Shown here in pieces: positions 22,302-31,198 of a stretch of 64,000 nucleotides of DNA. The DNA comes from Firmicutes bacterium HGW-Firmicutes-1 (GTDB lineage Bacteria > Bacillota > Clostridia > Lachnospirales > Vallitaleaceae). A model generated the notes under the pieces. That model had not been told where the DNA came from. It worked only from the letters and a program-made list of their open reading frames with translations, and ran no database searches. The stretch lies in assembly GCA_002841625.1 (NCBI GenBank), contig PHAG01000004.1:144317-208316 (forward strand), given 5' to 3'. Position 1 is the first letter of the stretch. Every line of letters begins with the position of its first letter. A program made the translations under genes and the position numbers.

Positions 22302-23033
22302 CTATTCCATAGCACCTGAAACGAAAGTCATACTCAGCATAATAAAAATAAATGATTGTAATACCCCTGCAAAAACATCAAAGTAACCATGAAGCGCAAC
22401 CGGTATCCCTAACAATGCAAACCATGGTAAATTCCAATAAAGACCCATAATAATGGTGCCTCCCAGGATATTACCAAATAAACGGAAGCTTAATGAAACA
22501 GGATTCGCAAGTTCTCCAATAATGTTCAATGGCGTTAGCAAGAATATGGGTTCTGTCAAACCTTTCAACCAATTTTTTATACCTTTACTTTTAATACCGA
22601 AGCCTTGTGTCATAAAAAACGTCATAAGTGCTAAGGCTAAAGTCACAGCAATATCCGCTGTTGGTGGTCTCATAAAAGTAAATGGTAGCTGTTTGTCTAA
22701 CGGTGTACTCGCTACAATATTTGGACCTATAAATAATCCGGAAAGATTAAAAAATAGAATGTAAATAAACATAGCACCATAGAATGATGAAAATTTCGGA
22801 CCATACTTACCCATGGTTGATGAGGTAAATGAACCAAAGCCTTCAACGAAAAACTCTACAACATTCTGTACACCTGATGGGACTTTCTGTGGATTTCTAA
22901 TAGCCATTCTTATCAATAAGGCACCTATAATTATGAAACTACAGATAAACCAAGAATTAACCATTGACTCTGTAATCCATATCTCAATACCAAAGATGTG
23001 AATGACCTTGGCAACATGAATATTAAAATCCAT
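22302..23033 (-). CDS. atpB: ATP synthase a subunit
   Basis: 243 residues, membrane stator forming the ion half-channels beside the c ring. Multiple hydrophobic helices; the conserved block GELANPVSLSFRLFGNI carries the essential Arg, and the last helix region shows HGYFDVFAGVLQSFIFIMLS. Start set at ATG 23033, preceded by AAAGGAGGTGG; an ORF extension to 23054 has no ribosome site. First of the F0 structural genes after a 260-base gap that follows atpI. Confidence 0.96.
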   Translation of the reverse strand: MDFNIHVAKVIHIFGIEIWITESMVNSWFICSFIIIGALLIRMAIRNPQKVPSGVQNVVEFFVEGFGSFTSSTMGKYGPKFSSFYGAMFIYILFFNLSGLFIGPNIVASTPLDKQLPFTFMRPPTADIAVTLALALMTFFMTQGFGIKSKGIKNWLKGLTEPIFLLTPLNIIGELANPVSLSFRLFGNILGGTIIMGLYWNLPWFALLGIPVALHGYFDVFAGVLQSFIFIMLSMTFVSGAME

Positions 23034-23293
23034 TACTTTCCACCTCCTTTGCATAAAAAATAGAATATATATAAAAAGTTACATAATCCCATTATGCCAA
23101 TTCTCAAAAACATTTTTGAATAGCTTTAAAAATGCATCCCTCGAATAAAGTACCTTTTAATGAATTATGTAACTCTAAACCTTCTCCAGTTAGGTCAAAG
23201 CTTATTATATAGGAGCCTCGCTCCTTTATGTAAGAAAAACACTGTGATTAATTTAAATCCTTGTCATATATCCGCAGCTTTTCCATTTATTTA
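23034..23293 (-). other. 260-base gap between atpI and atpB with an inverted repeat
   Basis: No gene is visible. GTTACATAAT (23078-23087) and ATTATGTAAC (23164-23173) are perfect inverted repeats 76 bases apart, and AGGAG/CTCCT around CCTCG (near 23213-23226) makes a small hairpin. On the minus strand GGCATAAT between the repeats could be an internal extended -10 box for atpB. The region may regulate the balance of atpZI and the structural genes. Confidence 0.35.
23234..23284. repeat. Possible decayed copy of the 53-bp inverted-repeat unit
   Basis: GAAAAACAC at 23234 and GCAGCTTTTCC ending at 23284 are spaced as in the units near 2.9 and 5.2 kb, but the arms match poorly. Very tentative. Confidence 0.2.
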
Positions 23294-23728
23294 TTAAAAA
23301 TCACTATTTTCTTCTTCGTCGTCTTCCCATACTAGAAATTCAACGGAACCATCCTTTGGCGTTGGCTTTTCTTTGTAGCCTTGCCAATAGGCAGCTGCTT
23401 TCATTGACAATAGTCCAATAACAACCCCCACAATATGAATAGTAGGTTCTAATGCACCAATAATAATTACCAAAAGTGTAAGTACATATCTAATTGTATA
23501 ATGTAGCGTAGCATAACTTTCTGCAGCCTTTCTTTTTTTAACTGTGGCTTTTTGAAAAGTTGTTTGCATTAATTGAATTTTTAATATTGTAAATATTCCA
23601 CCTAACGCTAGACCTTTTCCATACGCCATCACATCATTTACTAGAAATAATCCTATCAAAAATGATATGCCAATTATGATAACTACTTTTATGGCCAGAG
23701 CAATAACAAGCGAGTGTTTTGAATTCAT
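23294..23728 (-). CDS. atpI: ATP synthase subunit I (AtpI-like)
   Basis: 144 residues with four membrane helices (about 8-28, 33-50, 75-95, 98-115) and a charged, acidic C-terminal tail ending EDDEEENSDF. This is the small UncI/AtpI-type protein encoded ahead of F0 genes, thought to help c-ring assembly. Its ATG overlaps the stop of atpZ by four bases (ATGA), which supports the pairing. The family is poorly conserved, so the name rests largely on position and topology. Confidence 0.75.
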   Translation of the reverse strand: MNSKHSLVIALAIKVVIIIGISFLIGLFLVNDVMAYGKGLALGGIFTILKIQLMQTTFQKATVKKRKAAESYATLHYTIRYVLTLLVIIIGALEPTIHIVGVVIGLLSMKAAAYWQGYKEKPTPKDGSVEFLVWEDDEEENSDF

Positions 23729-23961
23729 TTTTTAGGAGCCTTCTTTCCACTTGGATTCTTCTTTACGCTTAGTACGTATAAATTTCTAAATGCAGCCATT
23801 ACACCTAAAATTGTAAAGACAATTAAAAAAATAATATTGGTTCCAAGCAGTCCATCTAAATAACTTCCCAGTAGTATACAGCCTATAATAGGAATTGCCA
23901 TAAGGAATCCTACTTGGGATAATAGCGATAAATTCTTCAATGCACTATAATCTAATTTCAT
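23725..23961 (-). CDS. atpZ: AtpZ-like F0 accessory protein
   Basis: 78 residues, two membrane helices joined by a short loop: SQVGFLMAIPIIGCILLGSYL and TNIIFLIVFTILGVMAAFRN (each partial), with a basic tail. The pattern SLLSQVGF...GSYLDGLLGT...AAFRNLY is that of AtpZ/AtpI proteins, linked to Mg2+ or Ca2+ handling or ring assembly in the family. Start placed at ATG 23961; the frame opens earlier, but the promoter -10 box lies only 28 bases upstream of this ATG, leaving no room. First gene of the atp operon. Confidence 0.8.
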   Translation of the reverse strand: MKLDYSALKNLSLLSQVGFLMAIPIIGCILLGSYLDGLLGTNIIFLIVFTILGVMAAFRNLYVLSVKKNPSGKKAPKK

Positions 23962-23988
23962 AATAAACACTACCTTCCACAATATAAC

Positions 23989-24017
23989 ATTATACCTATA
24001 AATGATTTATATGTCCA
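23989..24017 (-). promoter_or_regulatory. Promoter of the atp operon
   Basis: On the minus strand TGGACA (24017-24012) and TATAAT (23994-23989) are 17 bases apart, close to sigma-A consensus. The expected transcript start lies about 20 bases before the atpZ ATG. Confidence 0.75.
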
Positions 24018-24070
24018 TTCTTTTTTCGCAAATTAAGATAATTTTTTCACAATATTTTTTAAGGTTCAAA

Positions 24071-25183
24071 TTATATTGTTTTTAATATAGCTTTTACTAT
24101 TCTTTCAGCCGCATGACCATCTCCGTATGGGTTGGTTGCAGTTGACATTTTCTCATACTCTTCTATATTCGTAAGGAGTTCATGGGTCATTTGGTAAATT
24201 GTGTCTTCCTCAGTACCTGCTAATTTCAATGTTCCCGCAACAACTCCTTCAGGTCTTTCCGTAACATTTCTAAGAACCAAGACAGGCTTACCCATCGATG
24301 GCACTTCTTCTTGTAAACCTCCAGAATCTGTTAGCACTAAATAGGAACGATTGAGTAGGTTATGCATATCCTTCAGCTCTAGTGGTTCTAAAAGATGGAC
24401 ATTCTTAAGGCCACCTAATATTTCATATGCTGTATTTTTAACTGCAGGATTGAGATGAACTGCATATACAATTTCTACATCTGAAAAGTTTAGCGCTATT
24501 TGCTTAACTGCATTGCAAATATTGATCAGTGGTTGTCCAAGATTTTCTCTTCTATGAGCTGTTAGTGTTATAACACGTTTCTTCTTATAGTCAATTGTAT
24601 TTAAAAGATCTACAGAAAACATATATTCATCAGAAATAGTTGAACTAAGTGCATCTATAACGGTGTTGCCTGTGACATAAATATAACTATCTTCCACGCC
24701 CTCTTTAAGCAAATGCTCTCTAGCCGTTTGCGTAGGTGCAAAATGCAAATCAGTTATTGCCCCTGTAAGCTTGCGATTCATCTCTTCTGGGAATGGCTCG
24801 TACTTATTATAGGTCCTAAGACCCGCTTCTACATGTCCTACCTTAACCTGCTGATAAAAAGCTGCTAATGCTCCAGCAAAGGTTGTTGTTGTATCTCCAT
24901 GTACTAAAACGATATCAGGCTTGGCTTCTATAATGACAGCTTCGAGACCTTCTAAAGCTCTTGTAGTAATTTGAGTTAAAGTTTGACCCGCTTTCATAAT
25001 ATCTAAGTCATAATCTGGCTTTATGTCAAAAACTTCTAAAACCTGATCTAACATCTGTCTATGTTGCGCTGTAACACATACAATACTTTCCATGCCTTCT
25101 GTTCTTTCGATAGCTTTTACGACTGGGCCCATCTTTATCGCCTCAGGTCTTGTTCCAAAAACACTCATTACTCGAATTGCCAT
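24071..25183 (-). CDS. wecB: UDP-N-acetylglucosamine 2-epimerase (non-hydrolysing)
   Basis: 370 residues; interconverts UDP-GlcNAc and UDP-ManNAc, supplying ManNAc for wall teichoic acid or other polymers. Diagnostic blocks are SVFGTRPEAIKMGPVV at the N-terminus, VHGDTTTTFAGALAAFY, VGHVEAGLRTYNKYEPFPEE, TAHRRENLGQPL, LVLTDSGGLQEEVPSMGKPVL and NPYGDGHAAERIV at the end. Length is normal for the GT-B epimerase family. It lies just upstream of the atp promoter, with its own promoter, and TagO is encoded about 0.8 kb away, consistent with a shared wall-polymer pathway. Confidence 0.95.
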   Translation of the reverse strand: MAIRVMSVFGTRPEAIKMGPVVKAIERTEGMESIVCVTAQHRQMLDQVLEVFDIKPDYDLDIMKAGQTLTQITTRALEGLEAVIIEAKPDIVLVHGDTTTTFAGALAAFYQQVKVGHVEAGLRTYNKYEPFPEEMNRKLTGAITDLHFAPTQTAREHLLKEGVEDSYIYVTGNTVIDALSSTISDEYMFSVDLLNTIDYKKKRVITLTAHRRENLGQPLINICNAVKQIALNFSDVEIVYAVHLNPAVKNTAYEILGGLKNVHLLEPLELKDMHNLLNRSYLVLTDSGGLQEEVPSMGKPVLVLRNVTERPEGVVAGTLKLAGTEEDTIYQMTHELLTNIEEYEKMSTATNPYGDGHAAERIVKAILKTI

Positions 25184-25214
25184 ATCATATCTTTCCTTCC
25201 TATGTAATGTTTTT

Positions 25215-25243
25215 ATTATATCCTTTTATTTCATTATCAACAA
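25215..25243 (-). promoter_or_regulatory. Promoter of wecB
   Basis: On the minus strand TTGTTG (25243-25238) and TATAAT (25220-25215) are 17 bases apart, about 32 bases before the ATG. It is divergent from, and close to, the promoter of the ACT protein gene. Confidence 0.65.
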
Positions 25244-25268
25244 TTATTTTCGTGTTGTGCAATACCAT

Positions 25269-25298
25269 TTGCTTTCATAAAATCTCATATGTTATAAT
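25269..25298 (+). promoter_or_regulatory. Promoter of the ACT-domain gene
   Basis: TTGCTT (25269-25274) and TATAAT (25293-25298) are 18 bases apart, 42 bases before the ATG at 25340. Confidence 0.6.
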
Positions 25299-25339
25299 AT
25301 AAATACCACACATTTGTTCATACTCTAGGAGGTGTTTTA

Positions 25340-25807
25340 ATGAGCATACCGGTTACCCGTATGAGTTTAACAGAAAATGTAACACTCATTACTTTAATAG
25401 CAATCCCCACTTCTCAGAGAGTCTTATCGAGCATTTTTTTATCCCTCTCAAAGAAAGAGATTAATGTTGATATGATTAGTCAAACTTCTCCATTAAAGGG
25501 CACAATCAATTTATCTTTTACAATACCTGATTCAGACCTTTTTGCTGCAATACAAGCTCTTAAAGAATTTAAAAGCAGCATTCCTTCTCTTAGAATTGAA
25601 GTTAATTCTAATAATACTAAAATATCACTTTTTGGTGAGGGAATGAGAACAACACCAGGTACTGCAGCGAGAACCATGCAGTTGCTATGTGAGAACAGTA
25701 TAGATATTGTAATGATAACAACTTCTGAGGTTGATATATCCTATCTAATTTATGCTTCTGATCAAGATATCGCTACAAAATTATTTAGAGAACTAATAAA
25801 AGAATAA
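25340..25807 (+). CDS. ACT-domain protein resembling the aspartokinase regulatory domain
   Basis: 155 residues with no catalytic domain. Two ACT-like halves can be seen: ENVTLITLIAIPTS with LSLSKKEINVDMISQTSP (about 10-50), and ISLFGEGMRTTPGTAARTMQLL with IDIVMITTSEVDISYLI (about 90-140). This matches the C-terminal allosteric part of aspartokinase, where the domains bind Lys or Thr. A free regulatory module like this is known in Firmicutes genomes but its target is unclear. AGGAGGTG lies seven bases before the ATG. It is the only plus-strand gene between 1 and 59 kb, and stands alone with its own promoter and terminator. Confidence 0.78.
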   Translation: MSIPVTRMSLTENVTLITLIAIPTSQRVLSSIFLSLSKKEINVDMISQTSPLKGTINLSFTIPDSDLFAAIQALKEFKSSIPSLRIEVNSNNTKISLFGEGMRTTPGTAARTMQLLCENSIDIVMITTSEVDISYLIYASDQDIATKLFRELIKE

Positions 25808-25812
25808 TGAAC

Positions 25813-25900
25813 CATAGAACAAATCGCTTGTCAGCGCGTTACATAATAATTTATGATATCTAACGCTTTGTTCTATGCTTCGTGGAAAGTAGAACTTTCC
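25813..25900 (+). other. Structured region after the ACT gene
   Basis: CATAGAACAAA (25813-25823) pairs perfectly with TTTGTTCTATG (25867-25877); inside, GCGTTA (25836-25841) pairs with TAACGC (25861-25866). A second hairpin GGAAAGT/ACTTTCC follows. No T-run follows directly, so it is not a standard terminator; it may protect the mRNA 3' end or be a decayed small repeat. Confidence 0.4.
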
Positions 25901-25963
25901 TACTGGATAAAATCAATAAAAGGTACTTATAAATCAATAATCTTAATATACCTTCATACCACT

Positions 25964-25995
25964 AACAAGAACACGTTATTCAACGTGTTCTTGTT
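25964..25995 (+). terminator. Terminator shared by the convergent ACT and tagO genes
   Basis: AACAAGAACACGTT (25964-25977) and AACGTGTTCTTGTT (25982-25995) form a perfect 14-bp stem with a 4-base loop. T-rich sequence follows on the plus strand. The stem includes the last codons and the stop of the tagO gene on the other strand. Confidence 0.75.
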
Positions 25996-27061
25996 TATTT
26001 AATAATTTTTTCTTTTCTCTTTTTGATATCATCAAATCTGTAACCCATACAACACCCATTAACAAAATAATAACTAGGGCAAATATAGTGTCATTCATTG
26101 CAACCAATATACCAGCAATACCAAACCCTCCACTAATACCATAAAGGGTAAGAACTGCCTTTTTATGACTATATCCCTTATCAACCAAACGATGGTGTAA
26201 GTGTCCTCTATCCGCCTTCATAACCGGCTGCCTTTTAATGATTCTTCTAAGTATTGCAAAAGAGGTATCAAAAATTGGTAATCCAAGCACAACAATCGCA
26301 ATCACTAAGGTAATAGCGGTATAGCTTTTTATGAATCCTTTCACTGATATGACTGCTAAGGTAAATCCCAGAAAAGTTGAACCAGTATCCCCCATAAAGA
26401 TTTTTGCTGGATTAAAATTATGTGGCAAAAATCCCATACAAGAGCCTGCAAGTGCTGCAGTAAGAAGAACAACCATTGGCTCCTTGTAAATAATTGATAT
26501 GAACATTAGACAGAGCGCAGCAATTGAAGAAACTCCAGTCGCTAAGCCATCTAATCCATCAATTAAGTTAACAGCATTTGTTAATCCAATGATCCAAACT
26601 ACTGTAACAATCTTACTCATAGGTCCAAGCATCAACACGCCACCTGCTGCCCACGGCCAAGTGACTAACTCAATAGTCGTCCCTGAAAACACAACAATAA
26701 GCGCGGCTAACATTTGAAAGAATAACTTTACTCTTGCATTTAAGTCATAGATATCATCTAATAAACCAACTACCGTTATAAGAATACTTCCAATAATTAG
26801 TCCTATGTAATGTTCGATCCGAAAACTCTTCATGGTAGGTGCTAATGCCAAAACCGTTATTGCAAATCCAAGTACGATCGCACTTCCTCCAGCTAGTGGC
26901 ATAGGTGCTTTATGCATACTTCTAGCATTAGGTACCGCCACCGCGCCTACCTTAAATGCAAACTTCTTACTTAATGGTGTCATTAAAAGTGTAATTACAA
27001 ATGCCATAGCAAAACCAACAATATATATCAAATTACTATTAATACCTGCTAACAAATCCAT
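25976..27061 (-). CDS. tagO: Undecaprenyl-phosphate GlcNAc-1-phosphate transferase (TagO/WecA)
   Basis: 361 residues, about ten to eleven membrane helices. Transfers GlcNAc-1-P from UDP-GlcNAc to undecaprenyl phosphate, the first step of wall teichoic acid or related polymers. The MraY/WecA family motifs are present: LLDDIYDLNARVKLFFQ (DDxxD), AVNLIDGLDGLATGV, KIFMGDTGSTFLGF and the cytoplasmic HLHHRLVDKG. The tail is basic, then ends in a codon run that is also part of a terminator stem. Single gene with a strong promoter; pathway link to wecB inferred. Confidence 0.93.
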   Translation of the reverse strand: MDLLAGINSNLIYIVGFAMAFVITLLMTPLSKKFAFKVGAVAVPNARSMHKAPMPLAGGSAIVLGFAITVLALAPTMKSFRIEHYIGLIIGSILITVVGLLDDIYDLNARVKLFFQMLAALIVVFSGTTIELVTWPWAAGGVLMLGPMSKIVTVVWIIGLTNAVNLIDGLDGLATGVSSIAALCLMFISIIYKEPMVVLLTAALAGSCMGFLPHNFNPAKIFMGDTGSTFLGFTLAVISVKGFIKSYTAITLVIAIVVLGLPIFDTSFAILRRIIKRQPVMKADRGHLHHRLVDKGYSHKKAVLTLYGISGGFGIAGILVAMNDTIFALVIILLMGVVWVTDLMISKREKKKLLNKQEHVE

Positions 27062-27155
27062 GTCTTCATCTCCCGTAAAGGAATTTTATCGCTTAGTCTT
27101 TTCTAGTCTTTTCTAATTTATAGCATATGTGTATCTTGCTGTAATAACCATGTAT

Positions 27156-27184
27156 ATTTTATATTTATATGTAACAATTGTCAA
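27156..27184 (-). promoter_or_regulatory. Promoter of tagO
   Basis: On the minus strand TTGACA (27184-27179) and TAAAAT (27161-27156) are 17 bases apart. The -35 box directly abuts the comEB stop. Confidence 0.7.
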
Positions 27185-27185
27185 C

Positions 27186-27632
27186 TTAATTTTTTTCCCA
27201 TCTAACCACTTCTATACTTGCTTCTGATAGAAGCTGTAAGGACAATTCATCTGGGTAATCGCCTTTATACACAACTCTCTTTATCCCTGAATTAATAATG
27301 AGCTTCGAGCAAATAGCGCAAGGTTGAGCCGTAACATATATGGTGCCTCCATTGATTGAAACACCATACATGGCTGCTTGAACTATAGCATTTTGTTCGG
27401 CATGTGAAGCCCTGCATAGTTCATGCCTTTCGCCAGAAGGTATGTTTAATTCCTGTCTAATACATCCAATCTCAGAACAATGGACACAACCAGCCGGAGC
27501 ACCATTGTAGCCAGTAGTTAAAATTCGTTTGTCTTTCACTATCATGGCGCCTACCTCTCTTCTCATACAAGTCGATCGTTCTTTAATCAACTCAACGATA
27601 TTCATAAAGTATTCATCCCATGTTGGTCTCAT
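27186..27632 (-). CDS. comEB: dCMP deaminase (ComEB family)
   Basis: 148 residues, a zinc-dependent cytidine/deoxycytidylate deaminase making dUMP from dCMP for thymidylate supply. The active site HAEQNAI (His zinc ligand and catalytic Glu) and [10 protein letters not shown] (two Cys ligands) are intact; [19 protein letters not shown] and an extra CVHCSEIGC segment are typical of the dCMP deaminase branch. Start placed at ATG 27632 because AGGAG lies seven bases upstream; ATG 27638 is too close. Last gene of the tsaC-ptp-rpiB-upp cluster. Confidence 0.92.
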   Translation of the reverse strand: MRPTWDEYFMNIVELIKERSTCMRREVGAMIVKDKRILTTGYNGAPAGCVHCSEIGCIRQELNIPSGERHELCRASHAEQNAIVQAAMYGVSINGGTIYVTAQPCAICSKLIINSGIKRVVYKGDYPDELSLQLLSEASIEVVRWEKN

Positions 27633-27647
27633 GTCCATTCTCCTTCC

Positions 27648-28301
<654 letters not shown>

Positions 28302-28314
28302 CTAATTTATGATT

Positions 28315-28743
28315 TTATTCTTCGATTTGCTGAATTCGTTTGATATGTCTTTCTTCATTTGAGAAGTCTGTAGCAAGAAAGGTTTCGACAATCTTCTTTG
28401 CTACCTCAACCCCAATTACTCTTCCACCTAGACACAATACATTCGTATCGTTGTGCTCTCGCGTCACACTGGCAGTATAACAATCGCTACATAAAGCAGC
28501 TCTTATTCCCTTGATCTTATTGGCAGCAATGGAAATACCTATTCCAGTACCACAAATTAATATTCCTTTATTGCTTTCATTGCTTAATACAGATTCGCAT
28601 ACACGTTTCGCATATACAGGATAATCTACGGAATCCTTTGAATGACATCCAAAATCTATAAATTCAATATTCTGATCTTTTAGCATTTTAATAATCTCTA
28701 GCTTTAATTCAAATCCGCCATGATCGCAACCTATAGCTATCAT
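28315..28743 (-). CDS. rpiB: Ribose-5-phosphate isomerase B
   Basis: 142 residues; interconverts ribose-5-phosphate and ribulose-5-phosphate in the pentose phosphate pathway. Family features are MIAIGCDHGGFELK at the start, the VDYPVYAKRVCESV region, the GILICGTGIGISIAANK loop with its catalytic Cys, and NVLCLGGRVIG. Its ATG overlaps the ptp stop by four bases (ATGA), so the two are translationally coupled. A LacA/B galactose-6-phosphate isomerase is less likely in this context. Confidence 0.94.
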   Translation of the reverse strand: MIAIGCDHGGFELKLEIIKMLKDQNIEFIDFGCHSKDSVDYPVYAKRVCESVLSNESNKGILICGTGIGISIAANKIKGIRAALCSDCYTASVTREHNDTNVLCLGGRVIGVEVAKKIVETFLATDFSNEERHIKRIQQIEE

Positions 28744-29195
28744 TTGCTGTCCTCCTTTAGTTTGTCAATTATTTTATGAATAATACTACACAATTGCTCT
28801 GCACAGGCATAATATTCGTCTAATTGCATTCCATATGGATCAACGATATCTCCATATTCTCCAACATATTCCTTTATCCCAAAAACACTGCCTTTTAAGC
28901 TTGGAAATTGCTGTAACAAATGAGTCTTATGCTTCAAAGTCATTGTTAAAATTACCACTTTCCCCTGTGCATCTATGATATCAAAGCTTTTGGCTATGTG
29001 CTCTTTTAAGTTTAAGTCGTATAATTCAAGTGCCTTTATTGCATTTTGATGAGCTGGTTCTGCCATAAACACGGAAATACCTCTAGATAAAAAAAATGCC
29101 TCGTAGCCTTTTTCTCCAGCTATTTTTTCTCCTAGTTTTTCTGCCATAGGACTTCTGCAAGTATTTCCTGTACATACAAAAATTATTTTTTTCAT
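28740..29195 (-). CDS. Low-molecular-weight protein-tyrosine/arginine phosphatase
   Basis: 151 residues. The phosphate loop FVCTGNTCRSPMAEK at the N-terminus has the CX5R active site (Cys8, Arg14) and the C-terminal DPYGMQLDEYY provides the general-acid Asp with its DP motif. The second loop residue is Thr (CTGNTCR), the feature linked to arginine-phosphatase activity in YwlE, which sits in the same neighbourhood (ywlC-ywlE-rpiB) in Bacillus subtilis. Protein-arginine phosphatase activity is therefore likely but not shown. It follows tsaC by 13 bases. Confidence 0.9.
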   Translation of the reverse strand: MKKIIFVCTGNTCRSPMAEKLGEKIAGEKGYEAFFLSRGISVFMAEPAHQNAIKALELYDLNLKEHIAKSFDIIDAQGKVVILTMTLKHKTHLLQQFPSLKGSVFGIKEYVGEYGDIVDPYGMQLDEYYACAEQLCSIIHKIIDKLKEDSK

Positions 29196-29208
29196 AAAAT
29201 ACCTTCTT

Positions 29209-30258
29209 TTACAAGCAGATTTTTTGATTCCCTGCTGCTTTGAGCAATCTGTTCATAGTTGCCATTCCAATGTCTTTTTCAGAAAAAGCTTTCGTATAAA
29301 TAAATTCGATAGCTTGTTCATCCATCATCCTTAAAACCTTAAATAAATTAGCTGCTATTTCTGTTCTATTGTTTTTCGAGCCTATAACAATTATATTTTC
29401 GCATTGGTACATTTGCTCATCTTCATAAGTTGCAATAACTGCTACCTTAACACCAGCAACTTCTTTTTCTCTAACCAATTCGTTAATTTTATTCCTTACA
29501 AGATTTTCATCCCCATAAATAACTGTTAGTTTTCCTTTAGGTGCATAGTGCTTATATTTCATTCCTGGTGACTTTGGAACGATCTTCTCATGTTCTCCCA
29601 TTAGCGTTGGATCTACTTGAACCTGTCCAATTTCCTGTTCTAACATTTCTTTAGTAACTGACCCTGGCCTTAGTAAAATAGGCATACCAGAAGAAACATC
29701 TAGTACTGTTGATTCCAGGCCTATTTGAGCCTTTCCACCATCGATAATCATATCAACCCGCCCATCCAAATCTTCAATAACATGTTTAGCACGAGTTGGA
29801 CTTGGCTTTCCTGATCTATTGGCGCTTGGAGCTGCAATTGGTAATCCAGCCGCTTCAATAATGGCTCTAGCAATATTATTAGAAGGCAATCTAATTGCCA
29901 CTGTCTCTAATCCTCCAGTAATAAACTTAGAGATGGTGGCCTTCTTATTAAATATGAGCGTAAGTGGCCCAGGCCAAAATTTATTCATAAGCCTTAGGGA
30001 AACCTCTGAAACTTCACTTGCATATTTATATACATCATCTAAGTGTGCTATATGAACTATTAATGGATTATCAGATGGTCTTCCTTTAGCTTCATATATT
30101 CTTTTAACGGAAGCTTCATTAAGAGCATTGGCACCAATACCATATACGGTTTCTGTAGGAAATGCAACAAGTCCACCTTGCTTAAGTAATGTGGCTGCTT
30201 CTTCTATCGCTTGGAAGTCTAAGTGCTCTCCATCAATTTTAACAATTTTTGTTGTCAT
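29209..30258 (-). CDS. tsaC: L-threonylcarbamoyladenylate synthase (TsaC/Sua5 family)
   Basis: 349 residues, the long Sua5 type. It makes threonylcarbamoyl-AMP from Thr, bicarbonate and ATP for the t6A37 modification of tRNAs. The YrdC domain (about 1-205) shows GGLVAFPTETVYGIGANA, KGRPSDNPLIVH, FWPGPLTLIF, VAIRLPSNNIAR and AAPSANRSGKPSPT; the linker SPGMKYKHYAPKG leads to a C-terminal Sua5 domain. Start chosen at ATG 30258 with GGAGATAAA before it; the frame extends to 30312 without a ribosome site. Opens the tsaC-ptp-rpiB-upp-comEB run. Confidence 0.94.
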   Translation of the reverse strand: MTTKIVKIDGEHLDFQAIEEAATLLKQGGLVAFPTETVYGIGANALNEASVKRIYEAKGRPSDNPLIVHIAHLDDVYKYASEVSEVSLRLMNKFWPGPLTLIFNKKATISKFITGGLETVAIRLPSNNIARAIIEAAGLPIAAPSANRSGKPSPTRAKHVIEDLDGRVDMIIDGGKAQIGLESTVLDVSSGMPILLRPGSVTKEMLEQEIGQVQVDPTLMGEHEKIVPKSPGMKYKHYAPKGKLTVIYGDENLVRNKINELVREKEVAGVKVAVIATYEDEQMYQCENIIVIGSKNNRTEIAANLFKVLRMMDEQAIEFIYTKAFSEKDIGMATMNRLLKAAGNQKICL

Positions 30259-30324
30259 TTTATCTCCGTTATTCTTAGATATTCTTGCTTCTAATATAGT
30301 ATTATACCACATTTCCTAATGTTG

Positions 30325-31155
30325 TCAAAGAGCCTGACTTCTACCTTTTAACTTATCTAATCCGAAGTAAATTAACATGAAACCCAATAAAATAATAATC
30401 ATCAATTGTCCAACATCATAATAATTATTATCTGTTTTATATAGATAAAGATTCGTCAAATTAAATACAACATGAATTACAATTCCACTATATAAAGTTT
30501 TTGTTTTCATTACGACGTAGCCTGCAATGATTCCAAGTAACAGTACTGAAATTCCTTGTATTAAGTCAAAATGAATTATGGAAAATAACAATCCTTGGAT
30601 AACAATTGAAAACCATATTGACCATGTTTCAGCGAGCTTTCCCATTATAAAGCCTCTAAAAATAAGCTCCTCAAAAAAGGGTATACATATTCCGACAATA
30701 ACAATAGTACTAATAAAACCACTTTTATATAGGCTATTGTAGCTTTTATAATATGGTTCTAAATTGATATATTCAGAAGCACCTAGTATTACCCCGTTGA
30801 TTAAGAGCACTAAGCCAAATCCTATAATAACAGAAAATAATACATTAGCAAGCCCTATTTTATTTTTTATCCATGGGCATAATTGTTGATTTGCAATTTT
30901 AAATGCCAACATAATCATTACTATACCCATTATCCATCCAATAAATATGTATATTATTTGAGTACTATCAATCATTTTAAGTGCTTTTTCTTCAATTGAT
31001 AGCGTATTTGAGATAAGCATTTTTGATACAATGCCATTTTCTTTTTTGGCTAATTGAAATATAACGAAGCTATAGCCAAGATAGATTATTTTTTGACATA
31101 AAAGTACAACAATAACATATAATATTGCTTCTACAATGCTCTTTATTTTACCCAT
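30325..31155 (-). CDS. CPBP-family intramembrane protease
   Basis: 276 residues and about eight membrane helices. The CAAX/Abi (CPBP) motifs are seen: FFEELIFRGFIMGKL (EExxxR), IQGLLFSIIHFD with the second His, and a final FNL. Such proteins are glutamic intramembrane endopeptidases or maturation/immunity factors; the substrate cannot be read from sequence. Start chosen at ATG 31155, with AGGTG seven bases upstream; the in-frame GTG nine bases earlier overlaps that ribosome site. Sits between tsaC and the amidase gene; functional link with either is not evident. Confidence 0.85.
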   Translation of the reverse strand: MGKIKSIVEAILYVIVVLLCQKIIYLGYSFVIFQLAKKENGIVSKMLISNTLSIEEKALKMIDSTQIIYIFIGWIMGIVMIMLAFKIANQQLCPWIKNKIGLANVLFSVIIGFGLVLLINGVILGASEYINLEPYYKSYNSLYKSGFISTIVIVGICIPFFEELIFRGFIMGKLAETWSIWFSIVIQGLLFSIIHFDLIQGISVLLLGIIAGYVVMKTKTLYSGIVIHVVFNLTNLYLYKTDNNYYDVGQLMIIILLGFMLIYFGLDKLKGRSQAL

Positions 31156-31198
31156 ATGTATCACCTAGTTTTATCATATTGTATAGATCTAGCATCTA

